Shown here piece by piece: positions 1 to 9,890 of a stretch of 64,000 nucleotides of DNA. The stretch is from Symbiodinium microadriaticum (taxonomy: Eukaryota > Sar > Dinophyceae > Suessiales > Symbiodiniaceae). Location of the stretch: positions 146,960 to 210,959 of the forward strand of contig LSRX01000462.1 of the NCBI GenBank assembly GCA_001939145.1, in the 5' to 3' direction. A model generated the notes under the pieces. That model saw only the letters and a list, made by a program, of their open reading frames with translations, did no database searches and was not told where the DNA came from. A program made the translations under genes and the position numbers. Position 1 is the first letter of the stretch. Each line of letters begins with the position of its first letter.

Positions 1-200
1 AATAAAGGGGCCTTAATAATTAGAATAGGGTTTTGGGGCCCATTCTACGATAATTATGATATATATATATATATATGTGTGTATGTATGTATGTATGTAT
101 GTATGTATGTATGTATGTATGTATGTATGTGTGTATGTATATATATATATCAAAATTATAGCCAGGAGCCCCAACATATTCTTGGTAATTTATGTAGGCC
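1..200. mobile_element. family K element expanded by a TATG microsatellite
   Basis: Left half GGGGCCTTAATAATTAGAAT and right half ATTCTTGGTAATTTATGTAG match other K copies (18775-18885, 16339-16447). The middle is replaced by about 90 bp of AT and GTAT repeats (59-150). The left end lies at or beyond the window edge. Confidence 0.7.
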
Positions 201-596
201 CTTTTTTTATGGGTTCGGGGCGCAGCCGGCTTCAGGGTAGCAAATGGCTTAGGAGTTCAAGGCTTCGGTCCTGCTTAGGGCCCGTGGTTCAGGTAGAGGG
301 TTTAGGGTTTAGGGTTTCGGGTTGAGGGTTTTAGGGTTTAGGGGCTTTAGGGTTTTGGGGTTTGGGGTTTAGGGTTTAGGGGCTTTAGGGTTTTTGGGTT
401 TAGGGTTAGGTTTAGCGTTTAGGGTTGAGGGTCTAGGGTTCTTTTGAGAAGACTATAGAGATTCTGGTAGCCCAGGCAGATTAAAAGGTTGCCTAACTTA
501 GTGGAGTCGGTCGGGTTTTCCCTAAACCCTAAACCCCAAACCCTAAAGCCCCTAAAGCCTAAACCCCTAGACCCTTAAACCCCAAAACCCCTAAAC

Positions 597-678
597 CCCT
601 TTTGGGGATCTGTGCCTGAGGGTGGCCGTAAAAGCTGCGACCGAACCATGCCGCTCGCAGCATCCAGCAGGCTAACAC
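597..678 (-). CDS. gene A, last visible exon (putative)
   Basis: Open frame of 27 codons (starts VLACWMLRAAWFGRSF) between a GACCTGTCAG acceptor and a donor GTTTAGGGG that is itself a telomere-type unit. It starts in phase 0, as the exon at 1503-1580 requires. Aromatic and basic residues are common; family unknown. A plus-strand frame (DLCLRVAVKAATEPC) is also open, so strand rests on phase agreement with the other gene A exons. Confidence 0.45.
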
Positions 679-1019
679 CTGACAGGTCCTAACCTCTGAC
701 CCAGGAACCACGGGTTTAGGGTTTAGGGCTTAGGGATTTACATGTAGGGTTTAGGGTTGAGGGTTTAGGGTTTGGGGTTCCCTGATTCCCTGAACCGTAT
801 ACCCTAAGCCCCAAAACCGGTGAACAGAAAGGGTCAACCTTTCAGAAAGGAACATTCTACACACTCACGTCATAAAAAAAGCGGCCTTTGAAAGGTAGTA
901 TGGAAGACAAAGCACGCTCTAGAAGAAACCCGCCGAAAACTGAGATGCAGGCCCCCTGAGCTCCAAGGTATGATTGGAGTAGTTGGATCGTAGCCGTGCA
1001 GCTTATGGGAGCATATGAT

Positions 1020-1124
1020 ACTGTTGATGATATAAATCCTGCATTACCTTAAGGACCCTAAACTATGGGAACTATGGAATATTCCGTATTCTGGGTAATG
1101 CAGGATGTATACCATCAACCGTAG
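1020..1124. mobile_element. family G inverted-repeat element
   Basis: Begins ACTGTTGATGATATAAATCC and ends ATACCATCAACCGTAG. GT lies 3 bases from the left tip and AG at the right tip. Confidence 0.8.
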
Positions 1125-1160
1125 CGGCATATGTTGTTGGGCACTTGGACAACAAACGGC

Positions 1161-1263
1161 ATACCCTGATGTGCCTATATCGTATATACTTAGGCCTTAA
1201 AGGGGGTCTCTACATAGGTACTTTCAGGCCTAGGAATAAGTGCGTACGTGGAGCCTTTGGGTT
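1161..1263. mobile_element. family L-like element, diverged
   Basis: Shares CCTATATCGTATATACTTAG with the L copies at 60530 and 63549, but the TIRs are decayed. Confidence 0.45.
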
Positions 1264-1292
1264 AAAGAATGGGGTGTTTGATAGTGGGAATT

Positions 1293-1408
1293 AGGAGTAG
1301 GGGGACCCTTGGGGATATAGACCCTCTCAATAAGGTCCCTTTTAAGTGAGCCATAAAGTAGTGTTTAGAAGGGCCCCCTTTAAGGGGTCTCCCAAATACT
1401 ACCTAGGA
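1293..1408. mobile_element. family M element
   Basis: GGGACCCTTGGGGATATAGA, then CTCTCAATAAGG, ending ATACTACCTAGG. Second copy at 6369-6486, a third diverged at 49230-49352. Confidence 0.7.
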
Positions 1409-1502
1409 GATAGCTAAAAGACTGAACCTAAACCCTCAACCCTCAACCCTAAACCCCAAATGTAGAGCCCAAACCCTAAACCCTAAGCCCTAAACCCTAA
1501 AC

Positions 1503-1580
1503 AGCTAAGACGCTGAGTCCATTCTTTCGCCAGCGACTGTAGAGGAGAAGATGGTCTTCAACTGGAAGTTCATTGGGCTC
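1503..1580 (-). CDS. gene A exon (putative)
   Basis: Exactly 26 codons (EPNELPVEDHLLLYSRWRKN and onward). It lies between an AG following CCCTAAACCG and a donor GTTTAGGG at 1497-1502. Phase 0 at both ends agrees with neighbours 2349-2451 and 597-678. The plus strand is also open (DAESILSPATVEEKM), but has no matching phase chain. Unrecognised protein. Confidence 0.5.
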
Positions 1581-1636
1581 CTCGGTTTAGGGTGTAGGGT
1601 TTAGGGTTTAGGGTTTGGCATTTGGCTTAGACCTTT

Positions 1637-1746
1637 ACTACGGCTGACGATCTAAATCGTGCATTACCCATCATAAGGAATGTACCATAATTCCCTTAGT
1701 TTAGGGTCCTTAACTAACGCATTGCAGGATTTATATCATCAACAGT
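1637..1746. mobile_element. family G element, opposite orientation
   Basis: CTACGGCTGACGATCTAAAT to TTTATATCATCAACAGTA; a diverged copy. Confidence 0.7.
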
Positions 1747-2348
1747 ATGTTGACTGCTAGGGGTCTTATTTCCGGTGAAAAGTGGCCGTAAGAACCCTAG
1801 AGTCACTAAACCCTGAAGCCTAAACCGTCCTCAGCTAAAAGGTTTCGGGCTAAGTGTGCGACTCTTGATGTTGAGAGTTGTCCTGGCCCTTCCGGTATAG
1901 CCTGTTCACCATAGAAAACGGTCTTCATTAAAAAAGGGGGCGCTAAATAAGTGGCACAAGGCTCGGAGGGTCTTCTACGACGCTATACTGAGAAACCCTA
2001 CGGACTCGTAATGGTGTTTCTTCATTGCAAGCCAACCCCCAACCCCACAGAAGCAACACGGCAACCTTATAATAGAAGAAGAAGCCTCGTCGTAGTTGCC
2101 CTTAAACAACCCATATACCCGTACAGTGGCCCTCATAGACATGGGATCAACTCCCCCAACCCCCTTCAACAAGACATATCTAAGCAACACTATACCGCGT
2201 TCCTACCAAGAAACATAATCTATTTCTTTAAAACCACTATATCGGAATCCCCCCCCCCTGCCCCCCCAACCCTAAAAACCCTAAGCCTTGGACCCTAAGC
2301 CCTAAAGCCCTAAATAAATCCCCCCCTTCCCCTTCCCCCGGTTCCCAC

Positions 2349-2451
2349 TTCCTCCAGCTCTGCGATGGGCTCTCCACTCGCCCAGCTCTTCGCGAAGCTC
2401 ACAGGCGCCATGGAGCTCGGGGGATCGACCGCGGAGCCTCGGCCCAGGGAA
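2349..2451 (-). CDS. gene A exon (putative)
   Basis: Frame of 34 codons with one leading base (reads SLGRGSAVDPPSSMAPVSFA then KSWASGEPIAELEE). The acceptor AG sits 5 bp beyond a family A element. The donor is GTGGGA. The leading single base complements the two trailing bases of the exon at 3984-4120. Ser/Pro-rich start, acidic end; looks like a soluble linker. Confidence 0.5.
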
Positions 2452-2454
2452 CTC

Positions 2455-2568
2455 GATACACCTTAATTAAGGCATATAAGGGTTCCTTAAAGGGATCTAT
2501 AAGGGTCTCTTTAAGGAATATATGCCTTAGATTACAGGGGCCTTAATCTTATATGATTTAAGGTATAA

Positions 2569-2605
<37 letters not shown>

Positions 2606-2692
2606 AATTAAGGGGTATACCTTAAATTATAGGGGCCTTGATATTGTGATTTAAGGTATGTCCCTTAATTAAGGGGTATTGGGCTCTCTGGG
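2455..2692. mobile_element. composite family A element with AT expansion
   Basis: Two overlapping A cores (GGGGCCTTAATCTTATATGA and GGGGCCTTGATATTGTGATT) separated by an AT run at about 2572-2600. Ends GGGTATTGGGCTCTCTGGG. Confidence 0.65.
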
Positions 2693-2754
2693 GGCCTTCT
2701 ACTATACAGCTACTCAGCAGAATAGCCCAAAAGTTGGAAACCCAATAGCCTCAA

Positions 2755-2985
2755 CCCTTAACATATAAACCCTAACCCTAAAGCCTAAAACCCTAAAACC
2801 CTAAACCCTCAAACCCGAAACCCTAAACCCTCAAAAACCCTAAACCCTCAAACCCCAAACCCCCTAAAACCCTAAACCCCTAAACCCCTAAAACCCCTAA
2901 ACCCCTAAAACCCCTAAAACCCTAAACCCCTAAACCCTAAACCCCTAAACCCCTAAAACCCCTAAACCCCTAAACCCCTAAAACA
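2755..2985. repeat. telomere-type array (CCCTAAA variants)
   Basis: Tandem 7-9 bp units CCCTAAA, CCCCTAAA and CCCTAAAA, C-rich on the plus strand, without chromosome-end context. Confidence 0.95.
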
Positions 2986-3198
2986 TATAATGTATAGCGG
3001 GAATCCCAGCTCCAGTTCTCCTAAACCCGGTTTTTTCAAACTTTTTTGGGGTCTACTGCTAAGAGAATACTATATCCTAGAGGCTCCGTATATACTATAC
3101 TATTACTCTAAGAGAATACAAACCATAATAAAGATGGTCTTTTGGGGACCTAATTCCATGATGGCAGTCATTTTTGGTGCCTTTGGGTTGCTAAACGT

Positions 3199-3388
3199 GT
3201 ACCCTTAGCATCAACATAGCCCAAACGCCTTTTTTGTAAAAAAAGGGTCTTTGGGCCCAAAGGCCTGAAAATAAGAGTCCTTCGGTTGATGGTATGAATC
3301 CTGCATTACCCTTATAATTAGTTAGGAATGTACCAGAATTCCCATAGTTTAGGGTCCTTTAGGTACCGCAGGATTTCTATCATCACCC
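3199..3388. mobile_element. family E element abutting family G element
   Basis: E part 3199-3290 (TACCCTTAGCATCAACATAG; right end decayed) runs straight into G part 3293-3388 (GGTTGATGGTATGAATCCTG to ATCATCACC). Confidence 0.65.
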
Positions 3389-3454
3389 GCTTGAGGCTAA
3401 GGGATAGGCTTCCTACAAGGGTTTGTCGGCTTTGGGGTGCGGGCCCGGAGGGTT

Positions 3455-3765
3455 CATGACTTATAGAGTTTTGGAGCTTCGGGGTTTCGGGGTTTGGGGT
3501 TTTGGAGCTTTGGGGTTGGGGGTTTTAGGGTTTAGGGTTTTAGGGTTCTGGAGCTTCGGGGTTTACTGGTTTGGGGTTTTGGAGCTTTGGGGTTAGGGGT
3601 TTGGGGTTTTGGAGCTTTGTTGTTTGGGGTTGAGGGTTTTGGGGTTTTGGGGTTTCGGGTTTAGGGGTTTGGGCTTTGCGGTTTGGGGTTTAGGGGTTTG
3701 GGGTTTTGGAGCTTTGGGGTTTAGGGGTCTAGGGTTTAGGGGCTTGGGGGTTTAGGGTTTGGGGT
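3455..3765. repeat. degenerate TTTAGGG/TTTGGGG array
   Basis: G-rich units with TTTTGGAGCTTTGGGG higher-order periodicity. Confidence 0.9.
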
Positions 3766-3983
3766 TCATGTGCTTCAGTAAGGACTTCCCAGGGTTGTGT
3801 TATGGAGCCTAGTTTCAATTGCCAGGAGAGAAGCATAGCAATTGTCGCGTGTCCTTGTTTTTGGAGGTTTTGAGCGTAAACGGAGTTAGTTCCAAAACAG
3901 AAACCCAGGAACTCTAAATCACTAAGCCCCTAGCCCTAATGCTAAACCCGAATTCCCCCAAACCTAAACCTAAACCCGAGAAC

Positions 3984-4120
3984 CCGTTCCCTAATAAGAA
4001 CTGAGGAACTTGCTCCTCCTGCAATTTTTGGTATGCGAACGGCCCCTGCAATCTTTTTGCCGGTGAAGGTGTTGACGTGGAAAACAAAATGGTCCTTGCT
4101 TGTCCAGCTTGGTAGCGGAA
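3984..4120 (-). CDS. gene A exon (putative)
   Basis: 45 codons plus 2 bases (FRYQAGQARTILFSTSTPSP, then AKRLQGPFAYQKLQEEQVPQ). Acceptor CCTATAG and donor GTTCTC leading into telomere-type repeats. It starts in phase 0 as required by 4323-4562. The 202-bp intron between them holds a family B element. Other frames of this segment are open too; the phase chain decided the choice. Confidence 0.5.
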
Positions 4121-4147
4121 CTATAGGTTAACTGTTGGGAGTATATC

Positions 4148-4242
4148 TACCCATGGGCCCCTAAGTAGTTCCTTGTTGGGATTACCTTATCGGATTCCAA
4201 AAATTAACCACAAAAAGGAACTACTTAGGGGCCCAGGGGTAA
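4148..4242. mobile_element. family B inverted-repeat element
   Basis: TACCCATGGGCCCCTAAGTA to ACTTAGGGGCCCAGGGGTA, inside the 202-bp gene A intron 4121-4322. Confidence 0.85.
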
Positions 4243-4322
4243 AGGGATTATAGTACCCCACAACCGTTCCAGGCGAACTACTGGCTCTGGCTCTACTACT
4301 AAGGGTCTCTTGTCGAGCTCAC

Positions 4323-4562
4323 TGCTTGACGTCGGGCAGAGTCATCTCCCAGCAGTTGTGCCATGTCATCACGCATCTTGGTGATTTCAATCTTCTGATA
4401 CGTGCCCTCTCGCATGTCAAGAACATCTGCAAACAGCTGCCTTACTTCCCCGAAAGACCGACCGGAAGTGAATGCTATTAGGATTGAATAAGCTGTACTC
4501 CTCCCCGCCGCAACAAGAAGAAAAAGGTGGGATATGGGGTGCTTCTTCAGGAAACGACCAAA
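4323..4562 (-). CDS. gene A membrane-segment exon (putative)
   Basis: Longest exon of gene A: 80 codons, no stop. It contains a hydrophobic stretch (HLFLLVAAGRSTAYSILIAF, about residues 9-28) that could span a membrane. A charged helical part follows (LFADVLDMREGTYQKIEITK, then MRDDMAQLLGDDSARRQA). Acceptor TTTAGACAG, donor GTGAGC. No known family motif was recognised; a multi-pass membrane protein with a cytosolic helical region is an inference. Confidence 0.6.
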
Positions 4563-4618
4563 CTGTCTAAATTCATAAGCTTAAAGATACGGTATTGGAG
4601 GACTAAGTCGCTCATCAC

Positions 4619-4694
4619 TCCACCAATTCCCATGGCAAAGAAGAAACAAATGCTCTCCACAGTGTAGAATATTCTGATGTGTGCGGCCGATGAC
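4619..4694 (-). CDS. gene A hydrophobic exon (putative)
   Basis: Frame containing IRIFYTVESICFFFAMGIGG, a probable membrane helix. It joins 4323-4562 in phase 0 through a 56-nt intron (4563-4618, GTGATG to TTTAGACAG); without this intron the frame runs into a stop. The 5' end is unsure: the acceptor chosen (CCAAG) leaves one base, while exon 5043-5142 ends in phase 0, so an exon may be missing or another acceptor is used. Confidence 0.45.
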
Positions 4695-4720
4695 CTTGGG
4701 ATTTCGCTTACAACTCTGGG

Positions 4721-4841
4721 CCCAGAGACTCCATTATCCCGTAATTAAGGAATAGACGGAATAGACCTTAAACCATAAGAGGAACCCCCAATAAGATTTA
4801 AGGGTATATTCCTTAAATTCAGGAATATTGGAGTCTCTGGG
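4721..4841. mobile_element. family A inverted-repeat element
   Basis: Imperfect TIRs CCCAGAGACTCCATTATCCC and GGAATATTGGAGTCTCTGGG. It lies in a gene A intron, with its edge about 27 bp from the chosen acceptor. Confidence 0.8.
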
Positions 4842-5042
4842 CGTACCCGGTCTACGTAAGCGTCTTAGTAAGGCGAGTTTAAACTTGGCTGACTCCAACA
4901 CCCCTCCTAAAAATTAAACTTTTAGCGTACAGATTATGGTCTAAATTAGAGGCCATATAGAAACCCCAAAAGTGAAAGTCCTAAGGGCCAACCAAAAGAA
5001 CCCCAAGTTAAAGGCATCCTAGATTTTTCTGCATCTCCCCAC

Positions 5043-5142
5043 CTGCATCTTGCTTGACCAAGTGCAACTCCCATATGCTGCAGGAAAGAATGCGATCTGA
5101 TTGCCCGCATACCCAACGAGCCCGGCAACGCCGCTGCGGAGC
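5043..5142 (-). CDS. gene A upstream exon (putative)
   Basis: 33 codons after one leading base. Includes GVAGLVGYAGNQIAFFPAAY, a small-residue-rich hydrophobic segment typical of a membrane helix, and ends SSKMQ at a GTGGGG donor. The acceptor GGGCAG lies inside a telomere-type array. The intron to the next exon contains family A element 4721-4841. Confidence 0.45.
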
Positions 5143-5291
5143 CTGCCCTAAACCCTAAGCCCCAAACCCTAGCCACCTAAGCCCTAAACCCCAAGCCCTA
5201 TAAACCCTAAGCCCTAAACCCTAAGCCCTAAACCCTAAACGCCTCAAACATTGAAACACCCTCAACACTAAACATGGAAGTTCGGGCTTAG

Positions 5292-5368
5292 TGGTGGGAA
5301 TCTGTGGTTCAGGTACCAACCGCCCTCTGAGCAAGATAGGCACAACGGATGGGTACAAAAGAATTACG
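5292..5368 (+). CDS. locus B exon 1 (putative, strand uncertain)
   Basis: Reads GGNLWFRYQPPSEQDRHNGW then VQKNY. Acceptor GGGCTTAG; donor G/GTTTAG is formed by a telomere unit. It ends in phase 1, matching two leading bases of 5746-5855. The minus strand is open as well but more hydrophobic and less protein-like. Confidence 0.4.
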
Positions 5369-5608
5369 GTTTAGGGGTTTAGGGGTTTAGGGTTTTAGGG
5401 GTTTAGGGCTTAGGGGTTAGGGTTTAGGGTTTAGGGAATTACTCACAGTATGATCTTCCTCCAAAGCATTATTCTACTTCGATACTAGGGCCCCCCCACA
5501 TATCCTAGCCGAGCCTAGCCCCTAAAACCCTCTCAAGCCCATGATTACGAACCGTTCAAGGAATCCCATCCTCCCTGCTAAGACCCCTACCTGTAACTCT
5601 CTTTACCA

Positions 5609-5738
5609 CAGACATTACCCGTTAATTAGTAGGTAGTAGGTAGAACCCATAAAACTGTAGGTAATTACCTACAGTTCAGCAGACATTACCCATTTAATTA
5701 ATTAGTAGGTAGAACCCATAAAACTGTAGGTAATTAGA
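5609..5738. repeat. tandem duplication of about 70 bp
   Basis: CAGACATTACCC...AGAACCCATAAAACTGTAGG occurs twice in direct order. The first copy has an extra TAGGTAG, the second an extra TTAA. Confidence 0.85.
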
Positions 5739-5745
5739 GTCCCAG

Positions 5746-5855
5746 GTATGTCCTACCTGGAAAACGGCCACTGCCGGCTGGTCTTCTCCTCTGCCTCAGT
5801 AGATCCATCGGGAAGCGAAAAGGTCCAAACTCTTGACTCCTGCGAGGAGCTTACG
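5746..5855 (+). CDS. locus B exon 2 (putative, strand uncertain)
   Basis: Two leading bases plus 36 codons (SYLENGHCRLVFSSASVDPS, then GSEKVQTLDSCEELT). Acceptor GAGTCCCAG, donor GTTTAGGG. Phase 0 at the end suits 6487-6589. The minus strand also gives a convincing frame (SSSQESRVWTFSLPDGSTEA) with a consensus AG/GTAGGA donor, so strand needs RNA evidence. Confidence 0.4.
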
Positions 5856-6368
5856 GTTTAGGGTTTGGGGGCTTCGAGGTTTAGGGGTCTAGGGCTTTAG
5901 GGGTTTCGAGGTTTAGGGGTCTAGGGCTTTAGGGGTTTAGAGGTTTAGGGGTTTAGGGCTTTAGGGGCTTAGGGCTTTAGGGGTTTCGGGATTTCAGGGT
6001 CTTTCAGGGGTGCTAGGGCTAGGGATTATGGGCTCTTCAGGAGCTTTATAGGCGTGTCTAGGTGTTTGCAGGGTTTGGGATGGAGGCGTTCGCTGGCGGG
6101 GTTTGAACGGTTGCACAAGGATTTTGGGCGAGTAGTACTGTCTGTGGGGCTTCGCCTAGAGGTTTAATTTTGTGTAGGCTTTGAAAGGGTTGTGTAAGGA
6201 TTCTGTGTGATTCAGGATCCCACAACAAGGGTTGTATGAGGCTTCTCCAACTGTTGATAGGTTTTGGTACGTGGTTATGGGGATCCGGGCTCCTTGCGTT
6301 AACGGTTTTATTCTCATATAGGGATCCTACCAGTCTGCGTCTACGTCGTCTTTTCGGGTTCCTGCAGG

Positions 6369-6486
6369 AGTTAGGATTAGGGGGGGCCCTTGGGGATATA
6401 GAAGCTCTCAATAAGCTCCCCTTTAAGAGAGCCAGAAGTGGGGTTCAGAAGGGTCCCCTTTAAGGGGTCTCCCTAATACTACCTAG
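6369..6486. mobile_element. family M element ending at a splice acceptor
   Basis: GGGCCCTTGGGGATATAGAA to CTAATACTACCTAG; the terminal AG is the acceptor proposed for 6487-6589. Confidence 0.7.
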
Positions 6487-6589
6487 GAAGTTGTTGGCAT
6501 GCCCTCCTCGTGGCATGCCGCCAAGATCAGAGCGGTGCCATCACGCAGAAATGTGACAAACCCGGCTCCCAGTCGTCGTTTGCCATCCG
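6487..6589 (+). CDS. locus B exon 3 (putative, strand uncertain)
   Basis: Starts exactly at the AG that ends a family M element (TACTACCTAG). Reads EVVGMPSSWHAAKIRAVPSR then RNVTNPAPSRRLPS, donor GTAACA. On the minus strand LPDGKRRLGAGFVTFLRDGT is equally attractive, with a CTTGTGCCAG acceptor. The three-exon plus chain keeps phase; the minus chain does not. Confidence 0.4.
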
Positions 6590-6837
6590 GTAACATCACC
6601 TGGCACAAGGGGAGTCCCGATTTTCAGAAACCCCAAACCCCTGATCCTGAGCCTAAGCACTATAAACCCTCAACCCTCAACCCTAAACCCAAAGGAACCC
6701 CCAAACCTGACCACACAATCCCGAGCCCTACTACCGCAAGTCTTCAACCTTCATCATCGCAAAACACCCAAACCAGATAAACCAAAACAACTCTCGCAAA
6801 GTTGAGTCAACCGGTTAGCAAAGTGCCTGGATCGTTA

Positions 6838-6948
6838 CCCAAAGGGTCCTATGTACCTATTATAGTAGAATGTAGGGTTTCCAAATCAGGAATTACTAGT
6901 ATGATTTAGGGAAGTATCCCCCCATAACAGTACCTAGGATCCTTTGGG
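6838..6948. mobile_element. family H inverted-repeat element
   Basis: CCCAAAGGGTCCTATGTACC to GTACCTAGGATCCTTTGGG. Full-length relatives at 13460 and 62239. Confidence 0.85.
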
Positions 6949-6956
6949 CTAGTAAT

Positions 6957-7055
6957 TACCCATAGGCTCCTTAGTAGTTCCTTTTTTTGGCACTACCTTA
7001 TAGGGTTCTAAATAAAAAAAACCATAAAAAAGGAACTACTTAGGAGCCTATGGGT
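6957..7055. mobile_element. family B element
   Basis: TTACCCATAGGCTCCTTAGT to CTTAGGAGCCTATGGGTA, 8 bp from the H copy. Confidence 0.9.
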
Positions 7056-7540
7056 ATTTCAAAGCCCAGAACCTAACTTGACCATTTAGGACTCCCAAAA
7101 TGTTGAGGCTTGAACTTAACTTAGGGGCTTGGCGTTAAGATTTCAGCTTGAGCTGGGGTTTAGGGTGTAGGCTTTAGGGTTTAGGCTTCAGTGTTCAGGG
7201 TTTAGGGTTAAGTTTAGGGTGTCCCTACATTATACGTAGCTATCATCTTTAAACTTATTGTTTTTTGGCATCATTTCCGACCACTTCAGACTCTTGCAGT
7301 AACCCTTATAGATTTAAAGGAGCGGCTGACAGGAGTTCACCCTTTATCCACACGATATTGTAGCTTTCACCAAGGTAGGTATATTCTAGTTATTACAGTT
7401 ATTGTCAAGAGACTCAGGGATAACAGAGGCTCTCTTCTTCAACAGCCAGGTCCAAAAAAGTTCTCCATTTTTCGGATAGACCTATATATTATTAAGGCCA
7501 AAAAGTTTAGAGTTCTCCCATTGGCTGTCTAAGGCTGAGG
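7056..7540. other. no gene supported
   Basis: Telomere-derived text to about 7220, then AT-rich unique sequence without a frame flanked by plausible splice sites. Confidence 0.6.
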
Positions 7541-7849
7541 TCATGTTCAGATCGTGCCTCGCTGTACTGGGCTTGCTTCCGCCAGAGGAGCTTCGAAAAA
7601 CCCAATGCCGATGCAACGCGCCATCTCCTGAACAGGCGGGTTCTTACGGGTTTGCTTATAAGGGGCCCCTTAGAAGAATCTACAAGACTACGTATAAGGG
7701 TTCTAGAAGGGTCGTAGGTTTCAGGGGCTTCCCTATGGTTGACAGGTCTATGCAGTTTAATCCGGGTTTACGGAAATGGATTGGGCTTTTTGGGGGGAGC
7801 GGGCTGGGTTTAGCATTTGTGGTCTGGCGCGGTTTCAACCCCTACTAGT

Positions 7850-8160
7850 TGTCAGCAACTGTCGATTAAGTAGTTAGTTTATCGAACAGCCGAGTACTGC
7901 TGTTGGCTTTAGAGATTGTCAACTGCAGTCACTCGTTGCACACCAAAAACCTGAACTGACCTGAACCTTATAGATCGTGCAATACTACGACCCTCGACAA
8001 CCTCAACAATCCTAGAACACCCGTGCAGATGGCATGTCGCGCCACCAACTGTTCAAGTCGGAATACCGTTGTTAAGCCACTGAACTAGAAAACCTTGAAG
8101 CAGTTGTCAGTAGGCTTTTGCAGTCACAAGTAAACACCTTTAAATCCTAAGACCGAAACC
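7850..8160. other. unique sequence, nothing recognised
   Basis: No element family, no array, and no frame longer than about 25 codons with splice sites. Confidence 0.5.
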
Positions 8161-8412
8161 TAAACGCAAAACCTTAAACCCTAAACCTCCTAAACCTTAC
8201 ACCCTAAACCCTAAACGTCCTACATCTCCCAAACCCTAAACCTCCTAAACCCTAAACCCCGAACCCTGGCCTCGAAATGCTAAGCCGCTAAGCTAAACCC
8301 AAAGGCCCTGGCCCCAAACTGCAAGCCAGGGTTTAGGGTTTAGGGTTCAAGGTTCAGGGTTTAGGGTTTAGGGTCTAGGCCCGAAACGAACCAAATCACT
8401 CGACCCTAAACC

Positions 8413-8680
8413 CTAATGTAGGGGCCTTCAAAATTTGAACAGGGTTTTGGGCTCCTTCATTGTACTAAGTATATACCATTGCACCTATAGTCTCCATTGT
8501 AACTATTTTTTTGGCTAGCCAATTTTGGTTAGGGTCCTATACGACAAATTTGGTTAACCAAAGGAAGGAGCTACAACGGAGACTATATGTGCGCTCTAAG
8601 CCCAAACCCCTTTCTAAACCCTATAGAAAGCTTTAGAGATCCCTTTAAGGAAACGGTTTGGGCAATTATTTAGCCTTCTA
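8413..8680. mobile_element. family K element split by a family C insertion
   Basis: K left half (AATGTAGGGGCCTTCAAAAT) ends near 8480 and K-like sequence resumes near 8596 (CAATTATTTAGCCTTCTAC). Between them is a complete C element at 8482-8590. Confidence 0.6.
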
Positions 8681-8770
8681 CTCAGAAAACCAAGTACACC
8701 TCAATTAAGGAATGTACCTTAAATTATAGGGGCCTGAATCTTATGAGCCAAGGGTACTGTGTTCTCTGGG
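8681..8770. mobile_element. family A element
   Basis: Degraded left TIR; core CTTAAATTATAGGGGCCTGA; right end GTGTTCTCTGGG. Confidence 0.75.
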
Positions 8771-8906
8771 TCTATTCCACCCCTTCGAGCCCTCTTCCCT
8801 AAACCCTAAACCCCTAAACCCTAAGCCCCTAAACCCTAAACCCCTACATAAACCCCAAAACCCCGAAACCCCTAAACCCCTAAACCCCCAAACCCCTAAA
8901 CCCCTA

Positions 8907-9061
8907 NNNNNNNNNNNNNNNNNNNNNNNNNNNNNNNNNNNNNNNNNNNNNNNNNNNNNNNNNNNNNNNNNNNNNNNNNNNNNNNNNNNNNNNNNNNNNN
9001 NNNNNNNNNNNNNNNNNNNNNNNNNNNNNNNNNNNNNNNNNNNNNNNNNNNNNNNNNNNNN
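8907..9061. other. assembly gap, 155 N
   Basis: Run of N inside a CCCTAAA array; true length unknown. Confidence 1.
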
Positions 9062-9107
9062 ACCCCTGAACCCTAAACCCCCCAAAACCCCCCTAAACCC
9101 CCCAAAC

Positions 9108-9194
9108 CCTTCGAGCCCTCTTCGACCCGTCGCCTGGCGACGCGAGCGGCGCTTGGCAGGCTCTTCAGCGTCAGGCAGGAGAGGATCCTGAGCG
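9108..9194 (-). CDS. basic exon beside a family A element (putative)
   Basis: Reads SAQDPLLPDAEEPAKRRSRR then QATGRRGLE. An acidic patch followed by an Arg/Lys cluster resembles a nuclear localisation signal. The acceptor AAG comes 3 bp after the A element edge (CTTCTCTGG); the donor GTTTGG opens a telomere-type array that runs into the assembly gap. Confidence 0.5.
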
Positions 9195-9197
9195 CTT

Positions 9198-9377
9198 CCA
9201 GAGAAGCCAATACCCCTTAATTCAGGAATATATGCCTTTAAGGGTTCCTCAAGGGGATCTAATTATAAGGGCTTCTTTAAGGAATAGTTCCCAAAGAAGC
9301 CAATACCCCTTAATTCAGGAATAGACCTGAAATTATAATATTAAGGGCCCTAATTAAGGTGTATCGGCTTCTCTGGG
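9198..9377. mobile_element. two overlapping family A copies
   Basis: AGAGAAGCCAATACCCCTTA occurs at the left tip and again near 9292 (AAAGAAGCCAATACCCC), sharing one right TIR (CGGCTTCTCTGG). Confidence 0.7.
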
Positions 9378-9429
9378 TACTGCAGTATCAGGGCCTGAAC
9401 CAAAAGCAAGTTGGAGGGTCAGTCCGATC

Positions 9430-9431
9430 AC

Positions 9432-9471
<40 letters not shown>

Positions 9472-9545
9472 ACCTTAAATTATAGGGGCCGTAACATTAT
9501 GATTTAAGGCATATTCCGTAATTAAGGGGTATTGGGCACTCTGGG
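9430..9545. mobile_element. family A right half fused to a GATT microsatellite
   Basis: Nine GATT units (9432-9469) replace the left TIR. The core GGGGCCGTAACATTATGATT and right TIR are intact. Confidence 0.7.
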
Positions 9546-9585
9546 TTCCCAAGTTAATCCGACCTGTCCCTACTGGCCCGTGTGG

Positions 9586-9690
9586 GAAGTTCTCTAAACT
9601 GGGGTCCCTTTTAGGGTCCGCTTTATAAGGATGCCGTACTATACTGCGGATCTAAAAAGGGGCCCTAATTTAGAGAACTGCCCATGTACC
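9586..9690. mobile_element. family D inverted-repeat element
   Basis: AAGTTCTCTAAACTGGGGTC to GGCCCTAATTTAGAGAACTG. Confidence 0.85.
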
Positions 9691-9890
9691 CGAATGGGGG
9701 CCAAAGTATCTCCTATTTGTGGACCCCTAGGGTGTGGCCAGAAGAACTAAACCCTAAACCCTAAACCTTAAACTTAAAACCCTTAGCCCTGAACCAGAAG
9801 CATACGACTCGTATCCCTAGTCTAAGGAAATGAATCCTAAGCAGGTCGGGGCCCAGACCTTCCAAAATCCTTCTATGAAGGAATAGACCC

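Noticed and set aside
1951..2298. Plus frame of 115 codons
   Set aside because: Ends in CCC and CCCTAAA runs; composition and surroundings fit intron sequence, no splice support.
8741..9085. Frame across the 155-N gap
   Set aside because: Made of telomere repeats and Ns.
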